From positions 1 through 8,939 of the forward strand of contig JBDSEA010000252.1 in assembly GCA_039920305.1 (NCBI GenBank): a stretch of 8,939 bases of DNA, given 5' to 3'. Made by a program: the position numbers and the translations under genes. This DNA is from DASRAJ01 sp039920305 (GTDB lineage: Bacteria; Bacteroidota; Bacteroidia; Chitinophagales; UBA10324). Under the pieces are notes generated by a model. The model saw only the letters and a list, made by a program, of their open reading frames with translations, made no database searches and was not told the origin of the DNA. Position 1 is the stretch's first letter; the number at the start of each line of letters is the position of its first letter. Below, piece by piece: positions 1 through 7,549 of the stretch.

Positions 1-2673
1 CCCTATACGGTAATTGCAATCAATGATGCCGGATGCTGCCTTTCCCAGGATATCAATTTCACGAGTGTGAGTTGTTGTAATTCCGATGCCGGGCTAACCT
101 ATCAAAACCCTACACCCCAAACATTAATTTATAACCTCGCATTAAAGGGGTTCAATGCAGACTGGAATACCAATACCCTGGACATGACAGGGTTAACACA
201 GAAAATTGCCCTCAATGGTGAATTTACTCTTGATCGTAATATCACAATAAATAATTGTGATTATTTTACTTTTAACAAAAATGTGCCGCTTAATTTGAAC
301 GGTTACAAACTTACACAGTTTGGAAGTGACTTCTATTCCTGTGATGGTATTAATATGTGGAATGGAATAAGCGGGACACTTGCAAATTCACAATACAGTG
401 CTTCCGGTACAAGTACCAACCTTTCACGCGTGCGGGATGCGAAAACCGGTGTTTACATCAGCGCTTCAGGTTCGGTTATTACTTCCAATACCAGTTTTGA
501 AGACAATAATGTGGGAATTGAATTTGCCGGCACAAACAATTATTCAACAAGTGCCATCACGCTTACTGTATTCAAAACAGTGCTAGGCTTAAAAGCTCCT
601 TTTGCTTCTTCCTTGAAAGGTCTTCATGGTTTAGTGATTAATTCATCGGTAAGCGGAATTACAGTTGGAAATAATACGGCTGGTTTGGAGAATACTTTCG
701 ATAATCTTTACAATGGAATTTATAGTCTAACGAGGAGCACCTTAAATCTTTACAGGAATATTTTTACCAGCATAACCGGCACAGGAGCTTATCCATATTA
801 TGGTAAGGCCGGTTATATTGATGTTAGTACGATTTCACCCGTTACAGTAACAGTTACAGGCACAGGACAATATGCCGCTACACCTGCAATCAGCAATTGT
901 GATTTTGGGTTTCTCATCAAAGGGTTTTCTTCAACGTCATTAAGCGATTATAAAATTGATAATGTGCTGAATGCAATACAGGTTTCCGGTTCCTTGGGTA
1001 CTACTATATTAATTTATAATAACACCATTACAAATGGAAAATATGGTATTGGTATGTTATTGAATCAATCTTCTAATCAAACTATATCTGGAAATGTAAT
1101 AACAGTGGCGTCGCCTGCATCTTTTAGTGACGGTTTTTACGGTATAACCATACAGGACTATCCAGGAAGCAACAATATCAATGAAATCTATAGCAATACA
1201 TTAACCGATGGCAGGTATGGAGCCTATCTGCTTAACAATGGCTCCAATACTGTTTTTCAGTATAATAATATTTACATGACTTCCACAAGCAACACTTATG
1301 GACCGGTGTATGGAATTTATGCATCAGCAAGTAATGGGGCTACTCTTTTGTATAACAACCTGTACGGCAATGCTGCACAATACAACGCCGCATTTAAGAA
1401 AGAAGCAATTACCCTTTACCAGAGCCAGAATATGATCGTTACCTGCAATACCCTGAATAAATTCGGCTACGGCATTCATTTTAAAGGTAACTGCGCAAAT
1501 ACGTTCCTGCGTACCAATGTCTTGGGTGTCGCCTTTCCGGTTTCAGGTGATGGGTTATATTATGGATTGGTACGCGAATATTTTAATGGCTCTGATCTTA
1601 TAGGCAACCAGGGTGATGCAACTCACTCTCATTATAATTATATGTATGGACCATTTACAAACTCAAGTGCATGGGCGGCGTATCACATAAATACGGTAAC
1701 GGCAGGAAGTTTTTATTATAACTCGACTGATATTGCTGTGTTAAAAACCTTTACCCAGGGTGGTACTTTTGGGTCGGCTGGTTTCCAGTTTGTACCAAGT
1801 ACTTCTGCAGTGCCATATAATTGTCCTCAACCAACCATCAGAGAAGAAGAAGATGGGATAGACTCTACTGCTATTGATTATAATGCAGTGGCTTCAGCTA
1901 TTCAGCAACTCATTGCTATTACAACAGATACTACAGCCAATGAAACGGAATTATGGATGAATCAGCAGGTACTCTATGCATCTTTGGATCAGGATACTGC
2001 AATTACATTTGAAGATGAAGATTTAAAAAGCTTTTATGATTCAATAGGTGCAGGTGATATGGCAAAGCTGAATGAATTTAGTCAAACCTTGCAATTGCTT
2101 TCTGATTCCATTGAGGGACTTAGCAGCACAAGCTTCGTTAATGCAACAGATCTCAATTCTCAAATTGGGGATTCGCTATTATTTGCATTAAATGAAAAGC
2201 AGGTAAATGACAGTTACCTGAAAGTGCTTACCTCTGGCATAGATACTCTTAGCCATGACGAAAAGGAATTCATTTCTACCATGGCATTTTCATGCCCATC
2301 TGTAAATGGCGTGGCCGTCTTTAAAGCAAGGGCATTGTATGGTTTAACCGGAGGCAATATTTATTTTGATGATGATACCCTATGTAGATCTTCAAGCAAT
2401 GTAAAGCTTAAACAGGACTCGCCTAATAATTTTTTAATCTACCCAAATCCTTCCCGTGACTTTGCAATAATTAAATTCCGAACACCTGTTTCAGAAAGTA
2501 CAACGCTCGTGTTATTTGATATTTTAAGCCGTAACCTAATTTCTGTTAACGTACCTGCAGGGACTGAATATCAGTCGATCAATTGTACTGCGCTTTCTGC
2601 GGGCATTTATAATGTACATATAGACATAGAGAACAGCATTAAGGAATCTCAAAATTTAGTTATTGTAAAATAA
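1..2673 (+). CDS. Secreted parallel beta-helix protein with C-terminal T9SS type A sorting domain (5' partial)
   Basis: The frame is open from base 1, so this is the C-terminal 890 residues of a larger protein; the first in-frame start-like codon, GTG at 67, is very unlikely to be real. Residues 1-25 (YTVIAINDAGCC) resemble the end of a SprB/Ig-like repeat of the YTVTVTDANGC type, which suggests more such domains upstream. Residues about 40-590 are rich in Asn, Gly, Ser and Thr and repeat an N-x-I/L...YGI pattern (NTITNGKYGIGM, NTLTDGRYGAYL, NTLNKFGYGIHF), as in right-handed parallel beta-helix proteins. An acidic, probably helical segment follows (about 620-790). The last 80 residues (bases 2431-2670) begin FLIYPNPSRDF and end in a beta-rich module, a T9SS type A sorting domain that directs export across the outer membrane. 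The substrate is unknown: no pectate-lyase catalytic set is recognisable, so adhesin or polysaccharide-binding roles are equally possible. The next gene starts 12 bases downstream, probably in the same operon. Confidence 0.88.
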   Translation, partial: PYTVIAINDAGCCLSQDINFTSVSCCNSDAGLTYQNPTPQTLIYNLALKGFNADWNTNTLDMTGLTQKIALNGEFTLDRNITINNCDYFTFNKNVPLNLNGYKLTQFGSDFYSCDGINMWNGISGTLANSQYSASGTSTNLSRVRDAKTGVYISASGSVITSNTSFEDNNVGIEFAGTNNYSTSAITLTVFKTVLGLKAPFASSLKGLHGLVINSSVSGITVGNNTAGLENTFDNLYNGIYSLTRSTLNLYRNIFTSITGTGAYPYYGKAGYIDVSTISPVTVTVTGTGQYAATPAISNCDFGFLIKGFSSTSLSDYKIDNVLNAIQVSGSLGTTILIYNNTITNGKYGIGMLLNQSSNQTISGNVITVASPASFSDGFYGITIQDYPGSNNINEIYSNTLTDGRYGAYLLNNGSNTVFQYNNIYMTSTSNTYGPVYGIYASASNGATLLYNNLYGNAAQYNAAFKKEAITLYQSQNMIVTCNTLNKFGYGIHFKGNCANTFLRTNVLGVAFPVSGDGLYYGLVREYFNGSDLIGNQGDATHSHYNYMYGPFTNSSAWAAYHINTVTAGSFYYNSTDIAVLKTFTQGGTFGSAGFQFVPSTSAVPYNCPQPTIREEEDGIDSTAIDYNAVASAIQQLIAITTDTTANETELWMNQQVLYASLDQDTAITFEDEDLKSFYDSIGAGDMAKLNEFSQTLQLLSDSIEGLSSTSFVNATDLNSQIGDSLLFALNEKQVNDSYLKVLTSGIDTLSHDEKEFISTMAFSCPSVNGVAVFKARALYGLTGGNIYFDDDTLCRSSSNVKLKQDSPNNFLIYPNPSRDFAIIKFRTPVSESTTLVLFDILSRNLISVNVPAGTEYQSINCTALSAGIYNVHIDIENSIKESQNLVIVK
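2431..2670 (+). other. T9SS type A C-terminal sorting domain of the beta-helix protein
   Basis: The 80 codons before the stop encode a typical Por-secretion/T9SS type A domain. It opens with IYPNPSRDF, continues through a beta strand with LVLFDILSRN (the usual v.i.d..Gr.v position), then the LSAGIYNVHI motif, and ends in the basic residue K. The signal is known to be recognised by the T9SS translocon and usually removed. Its presence implies that the missing N-terminus carries a Sec signal peptide. Confidence 0.9.
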
Positions 2674-2685
2674 CCTGAATTCCTT

Positions 2686-4191
2686 ATGCGGTTTAGAATA
2701 TTGATATTCGTATGCTTGCCCGGTTTCTGTTCTTCTCAAGGCTATGGTAATCAATGGGCACTTGGTATTTTTCAAAATGTTTATTTGGATTTTAATGACT
2801 CAGTTCCCCATTCGGATTCTCTACATTCCGACTTACAATATTTTTTTACGAGCACTAATAGCTGCGACTCAGTGGGAAATCTTTTTTTCTACTCCGATGG
2901 AAGATTTGTAATGAATCGTAACGGTGATACAATGGTTAATGGATTTGGTTTAAGTCCGCAATTAGCGGCATGGGTAGATTATGCATATAGTGCTGATCAG
3001 GGGTTTCCAAATATTCAGGGCAACATCATACTTCCTAAGCCCTTATCCAATCACCTTTATTATTTGTTTCAGATAGAGTATGATACGACGTTGTGGCAGT
3101 ATGGACTACCAAGACCAAATGAATTATTATTGAATACAATTGATATGAATGGTGATAGCGGATTGGGTGAAGTAATTGAAAAGAACAAGCTGATCTTTAA
3201 GGATACTATGAGTGATGCAGGAATGACGACATGTCGCCATGCCAATGGTCGGGATTGGTGGCTTGTAAGAAATGAGTACTTAACCAACTGCTATTACACA
3301 TGGCTCATTACTCCTGATTCTATTATTGGTCCATCGAAACAATGCATTGGAGAAAAAATTATCGAGCCTACAACTAATAGTAATTTTAAGTTTTCACCGG
3401 ATGGAAACTATTTCGCTAATCAGTATGCAAAAGACCTTTTTCATGGAGCGCTAAACCTTTTTTACTTTGATCGCTGCACCGGCCAATTCAGTAATCCGGC
3501 ACTACTTGATATACCAGATTCAGCAACCTATGATGCCTTCTTTTTTTGTGGTGTTCAGTTCTCGGCAAACAGCCGTTTCCTTTACGCAATCAATTCTACG
3601 AATATTGTGCAGTTTGACCTGGACTCCACCGATATTCAGAACTCCGCCATTACCGTATCAAAATGGAATTACTCAGATACTACGTTTGCATATTTCGGAC
3701 TAAAATCTGAATTCGCTACTGATGGTAAAATTTATAACGGGGGTGTGTTTTGCAATCCGGCCCTGTCTGTTATTAATGATCCAGATCAAAAAGGACTTGC
3801 CTGTAATGTCACCCTTCAAAGTTTTATTTTGCCCACTCAAGCGGCATGTGGTGTGCCCGATATGCCCAACTATGAGCTTGGCGCATTGCCCGGCTCGCCT
3901 TGCGATACACTGGCAACAGTTGCAACAGTAATTGCAGACAAAGAAGTAAAAGACCTGCACATCATCCCCAACCCCAATGATGGCAGGTTTGCGGTAAGCT
4001 ATCATCTACCCCAAAATCAGCAAGGTATTTTAACAATTACTAATACCTTAGGTAAAGAAGTTTACCGTGCTATAAGACCGCAATGGAGCAGCATTCAGCC
4101 GGTCAACCTCAGAGGGCTGTCTGAAGGGATTTATTTCGTTACCCTTGAAAGTAACGGAACAAGCATGAGTGCAAAATTTGTAAAGCAATAA
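2686..4191 (+). CDS. Secreted propeller-like protein with T9SS type A sorting domain
   Basis: 501 residues. The N-terminus (MRFRILIFVCLPGFCSSQ) is a Sec signal peptide, with likely cleavage before or near Gln18; the Cys residues lack a good lipobox. Residues 22-130 match a widespread Bacteroidota cell-surface family: QWALGIFQNVYLDFN, then DSVGNLFFYSDG, then NRNGDTMVNGFGL, then IILPKPLSNHLYYLFQ, corresponding to the usual W.fG..agldF, D..GnllFYtDG and ivPkP....YYiFt blocks. Residues about 170-410 continue with blade-like repeats, including FSPDGNYFA and FSANSRFLYAIN, which suggests a beta-propeller. The last 78 residues (LHIIPNPNDGRF to LSEGIYFVTLE) are a T9SS type A sorting domain. The biochemical role is unknown; surface attachment or release into the medium is expected. 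The ATG start lies 12 bases after the preceding stop with no Shine-Dalgarno sequence, consistent with an operon of two T9SS cargos. Confidence 0.85.
   Translation: MRFRILIFVCLPGFCSSQGYGNQWALGIFQNVYLDFNDSVPHSDSLHSDLQYFFTSTNSCDSVGNLFFYSDGRFVMNRNGDTMVNGFGLSPQLAAWVDYAYSADQGFPNIQGNIILPKPLSNHLYYLFQIEYDTTLWQYGLPRPNELLLNTIDMNGDSGLGEVIEKNKLIFKDTMSDAGMTTCRHANGRDWWLVRNEYLTNCYYTWLITPDSIIGPSKQCIGEKIIEPTTNSNFKFSPDGNYFANQYAKDLFHGALNLFYFDRCTGQFSNPALLDIPDSATYDAFFFCGVQFSANSRFLYAINSTNIVQFDLDSTDIQNSAITVSKWNYSDTTFAYFGLKSEFATDGKIYNGGVFCNPALSVINDPDQKGLACNVTLQSFILPTQAACGVPDMPNYELGALPGSPCDTLATVATVIADKEVKDLHIIPNPNDGRFAVSYHLPQNQQGILTITNTLGKEVYRAIRPQWSSIQPVNLRGLSEGIYFVTLESNGTSMSAKFVKQ
3955..4188 (+). other. T9SS type A C-terminal sorting domain of the propeller-like protein
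   Basis: The final 78 codons encode the IIPNPNDGRF motif, a central GILTITNTLGKEVYR strand pair and the LSEGIYFVTL motif, ending in KFVKQ. This is the canonical order of a T9SS type A domain and is similar in layout, though not in exact sequence, to the domain at the end of the preceding gene. It is preceded by a short Thr/Val/Ala-rich linker. Confidence 0.9.
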
Positions 4192-4225
4192 ATTGCAAAG
4201 TGCGAAGCGGGACACCCTCTTTTGT

Positions 4226-4233
4226 TTCCTTTG
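4226..4233 (+). promoter_or_regulatory. Possible Bacteroidota -7 element before mtgA
   Basis: TTCCTTTG differs by one base from the Bacteroidota -7 consensus TAnnTTTG and lies 7 bases before the ATG at 4241. Transcription from it would give a leaderless or nearly leaderless mtgA mRNA. I could not find a TTTG/TTG -33 element at the usual 17-23 base spacing, so this is a weak call. Read-through from the T9SS genes upstream is the alternative. Confidence 0.25.
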
Positions 4234-4240
4234 CATATAT

Positions 4241-4933
4241 ATGAGGAACTTGTTTAAAAGGATTTGGTTCCTGACCATACGCATCATCCTTTTCCTTTTC
4301 ATTATTCATCTTGTTTACCTGTTCTATTGCAAATGGTTCTTCCCACCCCTCACCATCACACAGCTCACGAGCGTAATCTCCGGTAATGGATTGAAGCGGG
4401 ATTATGTCTGCATGTCTGAGATCAGCTCAAATGCGAAGCTCGCCGTGATTGCAAGTGAGGATCAGTTATTTGCTGACCACAGTGGTTTCGACTGGAAGAG
4501 CATTCAGAAGGCGCAGAAATATAATGAGAAGCATCCTCAGCGTGTTCACGGCGCGAGCACCATCAGTCAGCAGGTGGCGAAGAATGTTTTTCTGTGGCAG
4601 GGCAGGAGCTGGCTCCGTAAAGGCATGGAAGTATATTTCACTTTCATGATCGAGCTGCTTTACAGCAAGGAAAGAATCCTTGAATTATATTTAAACGTAA
4701 TTGAAACGGGTAAGGGAGTATTTGGAATTGAGGCAGCATCGGAAAAATATTTTTCAAAGCACGCTAAAAATCTATCGCAGGCGGAAGCAGCAATGATTGC
4801 AGCGTCACTTCCCAACCCCGCACTTTACAAAGTAAAACCGCTGAGCAGGTGGGTGGCGCGCCGCTACCCCTGGATCATGAATCAGATGAGGAAGCTGAGA
4901 GGTGATCCTGCGATAGAAGCACTCCTGAATTGA
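4241..4933 (+). CDS. mtgA: Monofunctional biosynthetic peptidoglycan transglycosylase (GT51)
   Basis: 230 residues from the ATG at 4241. It polymerises lipid II into glycan strands at the outer face of the inner membrane. One N-terminal membrane anchor (about residues 7-30) is followed by a single GT51 domain with all five family motifs in order: EDQLFADHSGFD (catalytic Glu73), GASTISQQVAKN (104-115), RKGMEVYFTFMIE (126-138, second essential Glu), KERILELYLNVIETG (143-157) with FGIEAASEKYF, and LSQAEAAMIAASLPNP. No penicillin-binding transpeptidase domain follows, and the length fits MtgA. The frame extends back to a TTG at 4193, but those 16 extra residues would precede the basic MRNLFKRIW start that normally opens the membrane anchor, and TTG is a poor start, so I chose ATG 4241. 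It lies 49 bases after the T9SS gene. Confidence 0.95.
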   Translation: MRNLFKRIWFLTIRIILFLFIIHLVYLFYCKWFFPPLTITQLTSVISGNGLKRDYVCMSEISSNAKLAVIASEDQLFADHSGFDWKSIQKAQKYNEKHPQRVHGASTISQQVAKNVFLWQGRSWLRKGMEVYFTFMIELLYSKERILELYLNVIETGKGVFGIEAASEKYFSKHAKNLSQAEAAMIAASLPNPALYKVKPLSRWVARRYPWIMNQMRKLRGDPAIEALLN

Positions 4934-4939
4934 TTCAGG
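4924..4939 (+). terminator. Short hairpin over the mtgA stop codon (weak terminator candidate)
   Basis: CCTGAA-TTGA-TTCAGG is a perfect 6-base stem with a 4-base loop that contains the TGA stop codon. No T-run follows, so it does not look like a normal intrinsic terminator. It may be chance or a weak processing/attenuation hairpin. Confidence 0.2.
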
Positions 4940-5018
4940 TCGGCCTTAAACTTGTCATTCTGGAATCGGAGTTTTATCCTTTTACCGAACTTGCAGCCGA
5001 TATTATATATACCTCATC

Positions 5019-5702
5019 ATGTCCCGAATAAATTTTTTTCTCAGAACGATCTTTAAACTTCTTTTCATCTCACTTTTAATCATACCTGATTGCTCTTCTG
5101 CACAGAGCAGGAAAAAGGATGAATGGCGGGTAAGGAAAAATGAAAAAGGCATTGTCGTTTATTCACGTCATGTGGAGGGTACAGATGTTGATGAGCTCAG
5201 GATTGTTTCCATGATGCATGGTTCACTCTCATCAATTGCGGCGGTGATTATGGATGCAAATCATTATTCAGAATGGATTTACGCCTGCAACGAATCCCGG
5301 ATTCTAAAGCAGGTAAGTGCCACTGAGCAGTATCAGTATCAGATAGTTGATTTTCCCTCACCCTTTACTGACCGTGATGTGGTCATTCATTTTTCAATCC
5401 GGCAGGATGCGCAGACTAAAATCGTTTACACTAAATCAGAGGCAGCCCCGCAATTTATTTCTTCAGTAGATAAATTGGTTAGGATTCCGCAGTTTATTGC
5501 TTCATATCAGCTGATTCCGAAGGGCAATGGAAATGTGCAGATCCTTTACAGCATGCGCAGCAATCCGGGAGGATATATCCCTGACTGGCTCGTGAACCTT
5601 ACGATTGTTACCGGTCCTTATCAAACTACAGTTAATATGCAGAAGCAGGTTGCAAAAAAAGAATATTCGCAACTCAAGCTGCCCTTCATACAGGAGCCGT
5701 GA
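5019..5702 (+). CDS. Secreted START/SRPBCC-fold lipid-binding-like protein
   Basis: 227 residues. Residues 1-28 form a clear Sec signal peptide (basic MSRINFFLRTIFK, hydrophobic LLFISLLII, then CSSA before Gln29), so the mature protein is probably periplasmic. Residues about 33-222 match a START domain of the Bet v 1-like (SRPBCC) superfamily: W-x-V-x-K-x-E-x-G-I-x-V-Y-x-R near the beginning, DANHYSEWIYACNESR (79-94), the family's P-x-P-x-x-D-R-D block as FPSPFTDRD (112-120), a Ser-Asn-Pro-Gly-Gly-x-I-P-D-W stretch at 181-190, and a C-terminal helix with TVNMQKQVAKKEY. START domains bind hydrophobic ligands in a central cavity. The ligand here is unknown, though sterol- or lipid-like molecules are typical. 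The start ATG is 85 bases after mtgA with no Shine-Dalgarno sequence. The gene converges on the oxidoreductase gene, with only 40 bases between stops. Confidence 0.85.
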   Translation: MSRINFFLRTIFKLLFISLLIIPDCSSAQSRKKDEWRVRKNEKGIVVYSRHVEGTDVDELRIVSMMHGSLSSIAAVIMDANHYSEWIYACNESRILKQVSATEQYQYQIVDFPSPFTDRDVVIHFSIRQDAQTKIVYTKSEAAPQFISSVDKLVRIPQFIASYQLIPKGNGNVQILYSMRSNPGGYIPDWLVNLTIVTGPYQTTVNMQKQVAKKEYSQLKLPFIQEP

Positions 5703-5742
5703 TGATTGAATCCACATTTGCAGCAAACCTGCAGGATGTAGC
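5703..5742. other. Convergent intergenic spacer without a clear terminator
   Basis: Only 40 bases separate the START-gene and oxidoreductase-gene stops. The only structure seen is a 5-base stem TGCAG-CAAAC-CTGCA (5719-5733) without a U-run on either strand, so efficient intrinsic termination is not obvious and transcripts from the two strands may overlap at their 3' ends. Confidence 0.4.
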
Positions 5743-6390
5743 TCACTTCACAACATGAATATTGAAGTTGGGGTTGCCGAATAATCCCCACATCCGCACC
5801 CAGGTCAGCACCCACATCTCCTGGCTTCGTGCGCCTGTAATGTCACCGAGATCAATTACATTCTTCCAACCGAACCAGTTTTTCAGAATGTCAGTAACTG
5901 TTGCTTTTGCCTCAGGATCATTTCCTGAAAGCAGCATGTCATGCTCGCCGGGAACAAGTGAGGGGTTCACCATCACATTGCAGTTCACCGTATTCAGTGT
6001 CTTCACGACCCTGGTATCGGGAAAGGCTTTTTGAATTTGCTCACCCAGAGAATCAGTATTGCAAACAAAGAGAGAGGGGGGCATTCCCTTGCTGAAGTCA
6101 AGAGGATTGGAAATATCAATCAGGACTTTCCCGCTCAGGTTTTGTTCACCGGCAGCATTTAAGGCTTCCATCGCACCGGCGCCGCTGGTGCAGTTGAAAA
6201 TAACCACGCCATGCTTGGCGGCTTCAGCAAAATTTCCCTGTGATGCATTGGCTCCATTCTGGTCCGCCCAGGCGGTTGCTTTTTCATTTCCGGAAGTACG
6301 CGAGCCCATCATCACCTGGTGACCCAGTTGCACAACCTTGGTGGCTATGGCATTGCCAACCATTCCCGTTCCGAGTACTGTGATTTTCAT
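5743..6390 (-). CDS. NADPH-dependent F420 reductase-like Rossmann oxidoreductase
   Basis: 215 residues. The N-terminus MKITVLGTGMVGNA is a classic dinucleotide-binding Rossmann motif (Gly7, Gly9, Gly12), and the following strand ends in Gly-Ser-Arg-Thr (29-32), where Ser-Arg commonly contacts the NADP 2'-phosphate. IFNCTSGAGAMEAL (64-77), VLIDISNPLDFS (89-100), VVKTLNTVN (128-136) and LLSGNDPEAKATV (153-165) are in the order and spacing of the COG2085 family (NADPH-dependent F420 reductase, NADP oxidoreductase). Bacteroidota are not known as F420 producers, so the true substrate is probably not F420; many relatives in this phylum are annotated only as NAD(P)-binding proteins. It lacks a signal peptide and should be cytosolic. 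It is the last gene of a - strand run, 44 bases after the S41 peptidase, so cotranscription is likely. Confidence 0.9.
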   Translation of the reverse strand: MKITVLGTGMVGNAIATKVVQLGHQVMMGSRTSGNEKATAWADQNGANASQGNFAEAAKHGVVIFNCTSGAGAMEALNAAGEQNLSGKVLIDISNPLDFSKGMPPSLFVCNTDSLGEQIQKAFPDTRVVKTLNTVNCNVMVNPSLVPGEHDMLLSGNDPEAKATVTDILKNWFGWKNVIDLGDITGARSQEMWVLTWVRMWGLFGNPNFNIHVVK

Positions 6391-6434
6391 AGTAAGTTTT
6401 ATTTAGTGAAGAAATTAAATGATAGGGCTGCAAG

Positions 6435-7541
6435 TTAGTTTCCGGTAATGATGTATTGTATTGCACGCTCGATAATGGAATCATACCCCTGATCCTGAAG
6501 TGCCGGATCAAGGTCAATAAGAATGTCAGCGGGAATTCCATTCTCCCAGTTATCACCGTCAGGAGAAAGCGTGCGGGTAACAGAAAATCGATAGGTCCAT
6601 CCGTTTGGTAATTCCGCAAATGTTGGTGCGCCCAATCCGCCTCCTGTAGAATCGCCGATTAGCTTTACATAGGGGATCTGCTTCATGGCGAGGGAAAAAA
6701 GTGAGGTAGCACTATAGCTGCTGCGGTTCGTGAGCACTGCAATCCTGCCAGTGAATTGATAAGCAGTGGAAGCCGGCTGCATGTAAACTTCCTCATCATC
6801 ATAAAAATCATTGATGCCGGGTCCCGCCTTGATCTGTGAAAAATATGCAAGGCGTTTTTCATCAGCAAAATGGTTGACGAGGGGAAAAATATTCCCTACA
6901 TCACCGCCGCCGTTATTTCGCACATCTATGATCACCCCATCAACACTGTCAACAAGAAACCGGTTGATGACATATGAAATGTCGTAAGAAGAAATGGTGT
7001 TAATGAAGGAAGAATAACGGATATATCCTACTCTTACACCAAGTGTATCAATAATAGTGTTGAGTAAATTACCGGTGATATAGTATTGCGCTGGATCACG
7101 AAGAAGATAATTTTCCAGTACGAGTCTTCCATCATAATTCTGCGGGCTGCCGAGGAATATCGGGTAATAATTTGATTCATTGAATGGAGATGTAAGATTT
7201 ACATGCCCGTCGCGAAGCGTATTGAGCATGGTTTCAAGCACATCGAATAAATCTTCATTTGGCATGCCATTATGAATTTTAGGCGCGAGCGTATCATACA
7301 CTTTATTCCAGTCAATATTTTTGTAATCCAGAAAAGAATAGCGGTTATGAATATCATTCCACAGGTAGTCGAAATTGGATTTCGGATTGTTCGCTACATC
7401 AGCATCAATAAAGATTTTACTGCAGGAAGAAAACAGAATGATGCATAGAATGCAGACTGCGTATTTTCCTTTTGCCCATTGCGGCACAGCAAATATTCCG
7501 GTTAATCGGGAATGCTTGTCAGTTGCAAACTCTCCCATCAT
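6435..7541 (-). CDS. S41 family peptidase, putative lipoprotein
   Basis: 368 residues from ATG 7541. A hydrophobic segment AVCILCIILFSSC ends at Cys40, a plausible lipobox, so the mature protein is probably lipid-anchored. The N-terminal S41 helical part follows (NFDYLWNDIHNRYSFLDYK, then LNTLRDGHVNL with the conserved Asp-Gly-His at 111-113). The C-terminal peptidase core has VGYIRYSSF, VDGVIIDVRNNGGGD (200-214) and TNRSSYSATS, where Ser277 aligns with the S41 nucleophile. The lysine of the usual Ser/Lys dyad is not seen about 25 residues later; that position reads GDSTGGGLGAP, as in tricorn/IRBP-like S41 members. No PDZ domain is evident. Start choice: GTG 7595 would begin within repeat-like spacer. 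ATG 7541 is preceded by an A-rich run, common at Bacteroidota starts. GTG 7487 would give a shorter, more typical lipoprotein n-region and cannot be excluded. The gene lies between the barrel and oxidoreductase genes. Confidence 0.88.
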   Translation of the reverse strand: MMGEFATDKHSRLTGIFAVPQWAKGKYAVCILCIILFSSCSKIFIDADVANNPKSNFDYLWNDIHNRYSFLDYKNIDWNKVYDTLAPKIHNGMPNEDLFDVLETMLNTLRDGHVNLTSPFNESNYYPIFLGSPQNYDGRLVLENYLLRDPAQYYITGNLLNTIIDTLGVRVGYIRYSSFINTISSYDISYVINRFLVDSVDGVIIDVRNNGGGDVGNIFPLVNHFADEKRLAYFSQIKAGPGINDFYDDEEVYMQPASTAYQFTGRIAVLTNRSSYSATSLFSLAMKQIPYVKLIGDSTGGGLGAPTFAELPNGWTYRFSVTRTLSPDGDNWENGIPADILIDLDPALQDQGYDSIIERAIQYIITGN

Positions 7542-7549
7542 GTTTTTTT

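Noticed and set aside
3700..4005. Reverse-strand 101-codon frame inside the propeller-like gene
   Set aside because: It lies wholly antisense to a well-supported T9SS cargo gene, is Cys-rich without domain resemblance, and reads like a shadow of the sense codons.
5001..5018. AT-rich TATTATATAT before the START gene as a promoter
   Set aside because: It lacks the TTTG part of the Bacteroidota -7 element and has no partner -33 box, so it was not called.
5719..5733. TGCAG-CAAAC-CTGCA hairpin as a bidirectional terminator
   Set aside because: The stem is only five bases and no T-run follows on either strand.
6284..6619. 111-codon - strand frame spanning the S41/oxidoreductase junction
   Set aside because: It overlaps the ends of two well-supported genes in another frame and its C-terminal part is a frame-shifted copy of the Rossmann-protein start.
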